Shown here: piece by piece, positions 7,137 through 8,525 of the stretch | Position numbering within the stretch: position 1 is the first letter of the stretch | Layout of the letters: each line of letters begins with the position of its first letter | From: CAZAZQ01 sp964489705 | Lineage (GTDB): Bacteria > Zixibacteria > MSB-5A5 > GN15 > FEB-12 | Direction of reading: 5' to 3' | DNA length: 8,525 bases | NCBI GenBank assembly: GCA_964489705.1 | Contig: CAZAZQ010000037.1 | Span: forward strand, 1-8,525 | Translations under genes and position numbers: made by a program | Notes under the pieces: generated by a model | The model's database searches: none | What the model was told of the DNA's origin: nothing | The model's input: the letters and a program-made list of their open reading frames with translations, nothing else

Positions 7137-7156
7137 CCTTTCTTGACGAAAGGAGG
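7137..7156 (+). promoter_or_regulatory. Ribosome site of the Lys-rich gene inside a small hairpin
   Basis: AAAGGAGG (7149-7156) lies 9 bases before the ATG at 7166 and is a very strong Shine-Dalgarno site. Its AAAGG part is also the 3' arm of a 6-bp hairpin: CCTTTC (7137-7142), loop TTGAC, GAAAGG (7148-7153). Pairing would partly hide the site, so translation could be modulated by structure. The stem is short and may simply melt under ribosomes. Confidence 0.4.
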
Positions 7157-7165
7157 AAAGAGACC

Positions 7166-7468
7166 ATGAAACGTTTTCTCATATACATATTTTGCGGACT
7201 ATTTCTCTGGTCGGTTGCCGGGACGGTCTCGGCGGTGGAGAAGAAAGAGAAAAAGTCGGTGAAAAAACAAGTGGTTCAAAAGAAAATACCCACGCAACCG
7301 AAAAAGCTCAAGAAATCTACGACCACGAAAAAAAGAACGACTCTTCGGAAGAAGAGGTACGATAATTTCATCGACAGAAACAAGAACGGCATCGACGACC
7401 GGGTGGAGAGCCTGAAGCAAAAGCAAGCCGCCAAAGCCAAGAAGAAAACAGAGAAGAAGAAAAAGTAA
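7166..7468 (+). CDS. Small exported Lys-rich protein with a calcium-loop motif
   Basis: This protein has 100 residues. A signal peptide (MKRFLIYIFCGLFLWSVAGTVSA, residues 1-23) is followed by a very basic chain in which I count 27 lysines among 77 residues, mostly as KK pairs, ending in KKKK. One motif stands out at 70-81: D70-x-N72-x-N74-G-I-D77-D-x-x-E81. It resembles the D-x-N-x-NGI-x-D calcium loops of thrombospondin type 3 and dockerin-like repeats. A single loop could bind calcium only weakly. I know no named family for it. It follows the DUF4384/PEGA gene by 65 bases on the same strand, has a strong ribosome site, and precedes the operon terminator. Its basic composition echoes the tail of its neighbour, so the two products may share a polyanionic partner (inference). 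Confidence 0.8.
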   Translation: MKRFLIYIFCGLFLWSVAGTVSAVEKKEKKSVKKQVVQKKIPTQPKKLKKSTTTKKRTTLRKKRYDNFIDRNKNGIDDRVESLKQKQAAKAKKKTEKKKK

Positions 7469-7475
7469 ATTGTGG

Positions 7476-7542
7476 GGCAGGTCTTGAACAGAGACCTGCC
7501 AAAAGTGAAGGGTTATAGGGCAGATCCGTTCCGGATCTTCCC
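7476..7542. repeat. Two hairpins downstream of the Lys-rich gene
   Basis: Hairpin 1 pairs GGCAGGTCT (7476-7484) with AGACCTGCC (7492-7500) over 9 bp around a 7-base loop. Hairpin 2 pairs AGATCC (7522-7527) with GGATCT (7533-7538) over a 5-base loop, with outer GGG/CCC at 7518-7520 and 7540-7542. Neither has a T tract on the plus strand. On the minus strand hairpin 1 is followed by CCACAATTTACTTTTT. They may protect the 3' end of the mRNA or act as secondary stops. Confidence 0.5.
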
Positions 7543-7568
7543 TACTGGAGAGCCAATTATTCGGAGAG

Positions 7569-7617
7569 TAGAAAAGAACGGGGAGATCTAGTCTTTACAT
7601 CTCCTCTTCTTTTTTAA
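7569..7617. terminator. Bidirectional terminator between convergent genes
   Basis: GGGGAGAT (7580-7587) pairs with ATCTCCTC (7599-7606), 8 bp with one G-T wobble, around an 11-base loop. TTCTTTTTT follows at 7607-7615 on the plus strand. The flanking AAAAGAA (7573-7578 region) and TTCTTTT extend the stem past a bulged C. On the minus strand the hairpin is followed by GTTCTTTTC, so it can stop both the plus-strand envelope operon and the minus-strand gene ending at 7625. Confidence 0.75.
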
Positions 7618-7624
7618 ACGAACG

Positions 7625-8086
7625 TCATTCTCCTCCATTTTCTGACTTGTTGTTCTGATGATTTCGCTCTTTTTTCTTTTCTGTTTCTTTTCCTTGTTCT
7701 TTAGTTTCAATTTCTCTTAAAGAATCAAGTAGTTCGCGAGCTGACCTTTTCTTATGTTTAATATGGTCTAAGCTACCTTTTTCTCTGATGAATTCTTCCC
7801 ATAGTTCAAGTTCATCCTTTGACTCGGGGAGAAATGATTCAGCCCACAAACCAACATGCCAATAAGGAATGGGTTGTAATATGTAGCTACTATCTTCTTT
7901 GACCACCAGCACCCACAACCTTCCAGTTTCCGTATCTAACAAATACTGGTCACGCCGAAATTCCGAAATCTGCCCAAACACATACCGCCCGTTGTCGCTA
8001 CTAAGAGTTCCTCCTTGCCCTTCGGCAAGCCCAACCACGAGAAAAACCGCCATTACGAACGCCGAAAATCTCCACCGGTGTTCCAT
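7625..8086 (-). CDS. Small exported protein of unknown function
   Basis: The start at 8086 gives 153 residues: a signal peptide (MEHRWRFSAFVMAVFLVVGLAEG, about 1-23) and a mature chain of about 130. Residues 34-59 (GRYVFGQISEF, then LLDTETGRLWVL) match a motif seen in many small exported bacterial proteins of unknown function, a beta hairpin around D-T-x-T-G-R-x-W. Residues 88-140 look helical and charged, possibly coiled coil, and the tail is Lys/Asn/Glu-rich. I chose 8086 because GAGGAGGAG lies 7 bases upstream and a signal peptide follows immediately. The in-frame ATG at 8185 would add 33 basic residues before the signal and has no such site. The gene begins 4 bases after the stop of the 59-codon ORF upstream, which suggests translational coupling. 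It converges on the envelope operon. Confidence 0.8.
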   Translation of the reverse strand: MEHRWRFSAFVMAVFLVVGLAEGQGGTLSSDNGRYVFGQISEFRRDQYLLDTETGRLWVLVVKEDSSYILQPIPYWHVGLWAESFLPESKDELELWEEFIREKGSLDHIKHKKRSARELLDSLREIETKEQGKETEKKKERNHQNNKSENGGE

Positions 8087-8090
8087 TTTA

Positions 8091-8270
8091 TCACTCCTCC
8101 TCTTCGGAATTGATTTGCAACTGTTTTTTTTGAACATATTTTGTCGCATCAGCTCCAGCTGGAAAAAAGCCAGTAGTGGTCTCACTTCCTGTCGTGTGGC
8201 TGAGGGACAATTTCAGTGCTGGAGACAAAATCAGTTTGTTCCTGAATCCCGCTAACAACCAACTCGTCAT
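8091..8270 (-). CDS. Possible 59-residue protein coupled to the downstream exported protein
   Basis: Reading the minus strand from ATG 8270 gives an uninterrupted 59-codon frame ending with TGA at 8093-8091, just 4 bases before the ATG of the exported-protein gene. A near-perfect ribosome site, AGGAGGTGA (8288-8280), lies 9 bases upstream of the ATG. The peptide begins MTSWLLAGFRNKL and ends LQINSEEEE. Its last codons (GAG GAG GAG TGA) are also the ribosome site of the next gene. I see no signal peptide cleavage site, membrane segment or known motif; the middle is Ser/Thr/Gly-rich. It may be a real small protein, or a leader ORF whose translation opens the downstream start. Random occurrence of this length is possible, but the strong ribosome site and tight junction argue for translation. 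Confidence 0.45.
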   Translation of the reverse strand: MTSWLLAGFRNKLILSPALKLSLSHTTGSETTTGFFPAGADATKYVQKKQLQINSEEEE

Positions 8271-8279
8271 TGAAAAATG

Positions 8280-8303
8280 TCACCTCCTAGCGGTTCCCGG
8301 TGA
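8280..8303 (-). promoter_or_regulatory. Hairpin covering the ribosome site of the 59-codon ORF
   Basis: On the minus strand TCACC (8303-8299) can pair with GGTGA (8284-8280), the 3' half of the AGGAGGTGA ribosome site. The loop is 14 bases. Five base pairs is weak, but the paired element is exactly the ribosome site, so conditional access is possible. Confidence 0.3.
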
Positions 8304-8311
8304 GACCAGGA

Positions 8312-8335
8312 CTAAAAAAGCAAGTTTAACATCAT
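8312..8335 (-). other. Seven-codon leader ORF with a strong ribosome site
   Basis: On the minus strand AAAGGAGG (8344-8337) is followed by ATG-ATG (8335-8330) and then TTA AAC TTG CTT TTT TAG, encoding MMLNLLF. The spacing suits the second ATG only moderately (4 bases). A run of six T precedes the stop. One extra T would extend the frame to MMLNLLFLVLVSPGTARR, a signal-peptide-like stretch stopping at the TGA inside the next ribosome site. This may be a leader peptide, a decayed gene start, or chance. Confidence 0.3.
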
Positions 8336-8498
8336 CCCTCCTTTGAAGCAAGGGAAAAGCGCCGGAAAGACTTGGGGTACCCCATGGTTTGCCGTGGGAA
8401 GAGAGCTTCAACTCATTCTGAAATCAGATAATAGGACGGTCAGACTTTCTTTAGGATTAGTATTTTGAGAGGATAAAAAGGCTTGTGTTGAGGTTTTT
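8336..8498. other. Non-coding leader region with a large hairpin
   Basis: No ORF is supported here. TTGAAGC (8343-8349) and GCTTCAA (8405-8411) are perfect 7-base inverted arms. Inside are GGGGTACCCC (8374-8383) and CCCATGG / CCGTGGG (8381-8387 and 8392-8398), which pair around a 4-base loop with a U-G wobble on the plus strand but a C-A mismatch on the minus strand. TCTGA-AA-TCAGA (8417-8428) is a further small palindrome. A weak minus-strand promoter TTGCTT-17-TAAACT spans 8351-8323. Confidence 0.3.
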
Positions 8499-8518
8499 AT
8501 TTTCGTAAATACGAAAAT
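8483..8518 (+). promoter_or_regulatory. Promoter-operator palindrome ahead of a possible gene starting at 8517
   Basis: ATTTTCGTA (8499-8507), AA, TACGAAAAT (8510-8518) is a perfect 9-base inverted repeat, the form expected of a dimeric repressor site. A candidate promoter overlaps it: TTGTGT (8483-8488), 17 bases, TAAATA (8506-8511). An ATG at 8517-8519 (ATG AAA GAA, to the window end) would begin at about the transcription start, so a leaderless plus-strand gene is possible. Only three codons are visible and no product can be named. Confidence 0.45.
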
Positions 8519-8525
8519 GAAAGAA

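Noticed and set aside
8087..8185. N-terminal extension of the exported protein to the ATG at 8185
   Set aside because: It adds basic residues ahead of a good signal peptide, lacks a ribosome site, and overlaps the 59-codon frame. The ATG at 8086 has a strong site.
7899..8255. 118-residue plus-strand ORF
   Set aside because: It lies antisense to the exported-protein gene and the 59-codon ORF, has no good ribosome site, and its composition is that of a reverse-strand shadow.
8340..8400. Possible cyclic-di-GMP-I (GEMM) riboswitch on the minus strand, because of CACGGCAAACC
   Set aside because: The required partner block (GGGACGCAAAGCC-like) and the GNRA-closed stem are absent, so the match is limited to about ten bases.

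Overview
The window looks like bacterial chromosome from an uncultured, probably Gram-negative lineage. The main evidence is the central block. It holds an exported M1-type metallopeptidase that ends in an Ig-like domain plus a dockerin-like repeat pair of the type NG-S-V-x-VADxTYLVxYLFxGG. It also holds a lipobox protein and a DUF4384/PEGA exported protein. This combination is common in Zixibacteria and related FCB-group candidate phyla; the phylum assignment is inference from domain style only. No tRNA, rRNA, CRISPR array, transposase or integrase was seen.

Left region (1-2010, all genes on the minus strand, visibly AT-rich): two genes read leftwards. The first (1451-1921) encodes two tandem PC4/p15-like single-stranded-DNA-binding domains. 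The second (196-1317) encodes a DGQHR-domain protein related to the DndB group. The second gene has its own candidate promoter, an inverted repeat in its leader, and a hairpin terminator at 145-176. Bases 1-144 hold nothing I can support apart from a weak GTCTG/CAGAC palindrome near 44-56. The pair looks like a small accessory DNA-transaction cassette, possibly continuing left of the window.

Centre (2026-4430, plus strand): a divergent candidate promoter, then a 737-residue secreted M1-like peptidase with a complete zinc site, followed by a strong terminator.

Centre-right (4639-7616, plus strand): three closely spaced genes for exported proteins. They are a lipoprotein with a fibronectin type III domain, a DUF4384+PEGA protein with a long Ser/Lys-rich tail, and a tiny Lys-rich protein with one calcium-loop motif. 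They end at a bidirectional terminator and probably form one cell-envelope or surface operon of unknown purpose.

Right (7625-8525): a minus-strand pair made of a 59-codon ORF (8091-8270) and, 4 bases further on, a small exported protein (7625-8086). Upstream lies a leader region with a strong ribosome site in front of a 7-codon ORF, a large hairpin, and a 20-base palindrome. The palindrome overlaps a candidate promoter and an ATG at 8517 that may start a plus-strand gene running off the window.
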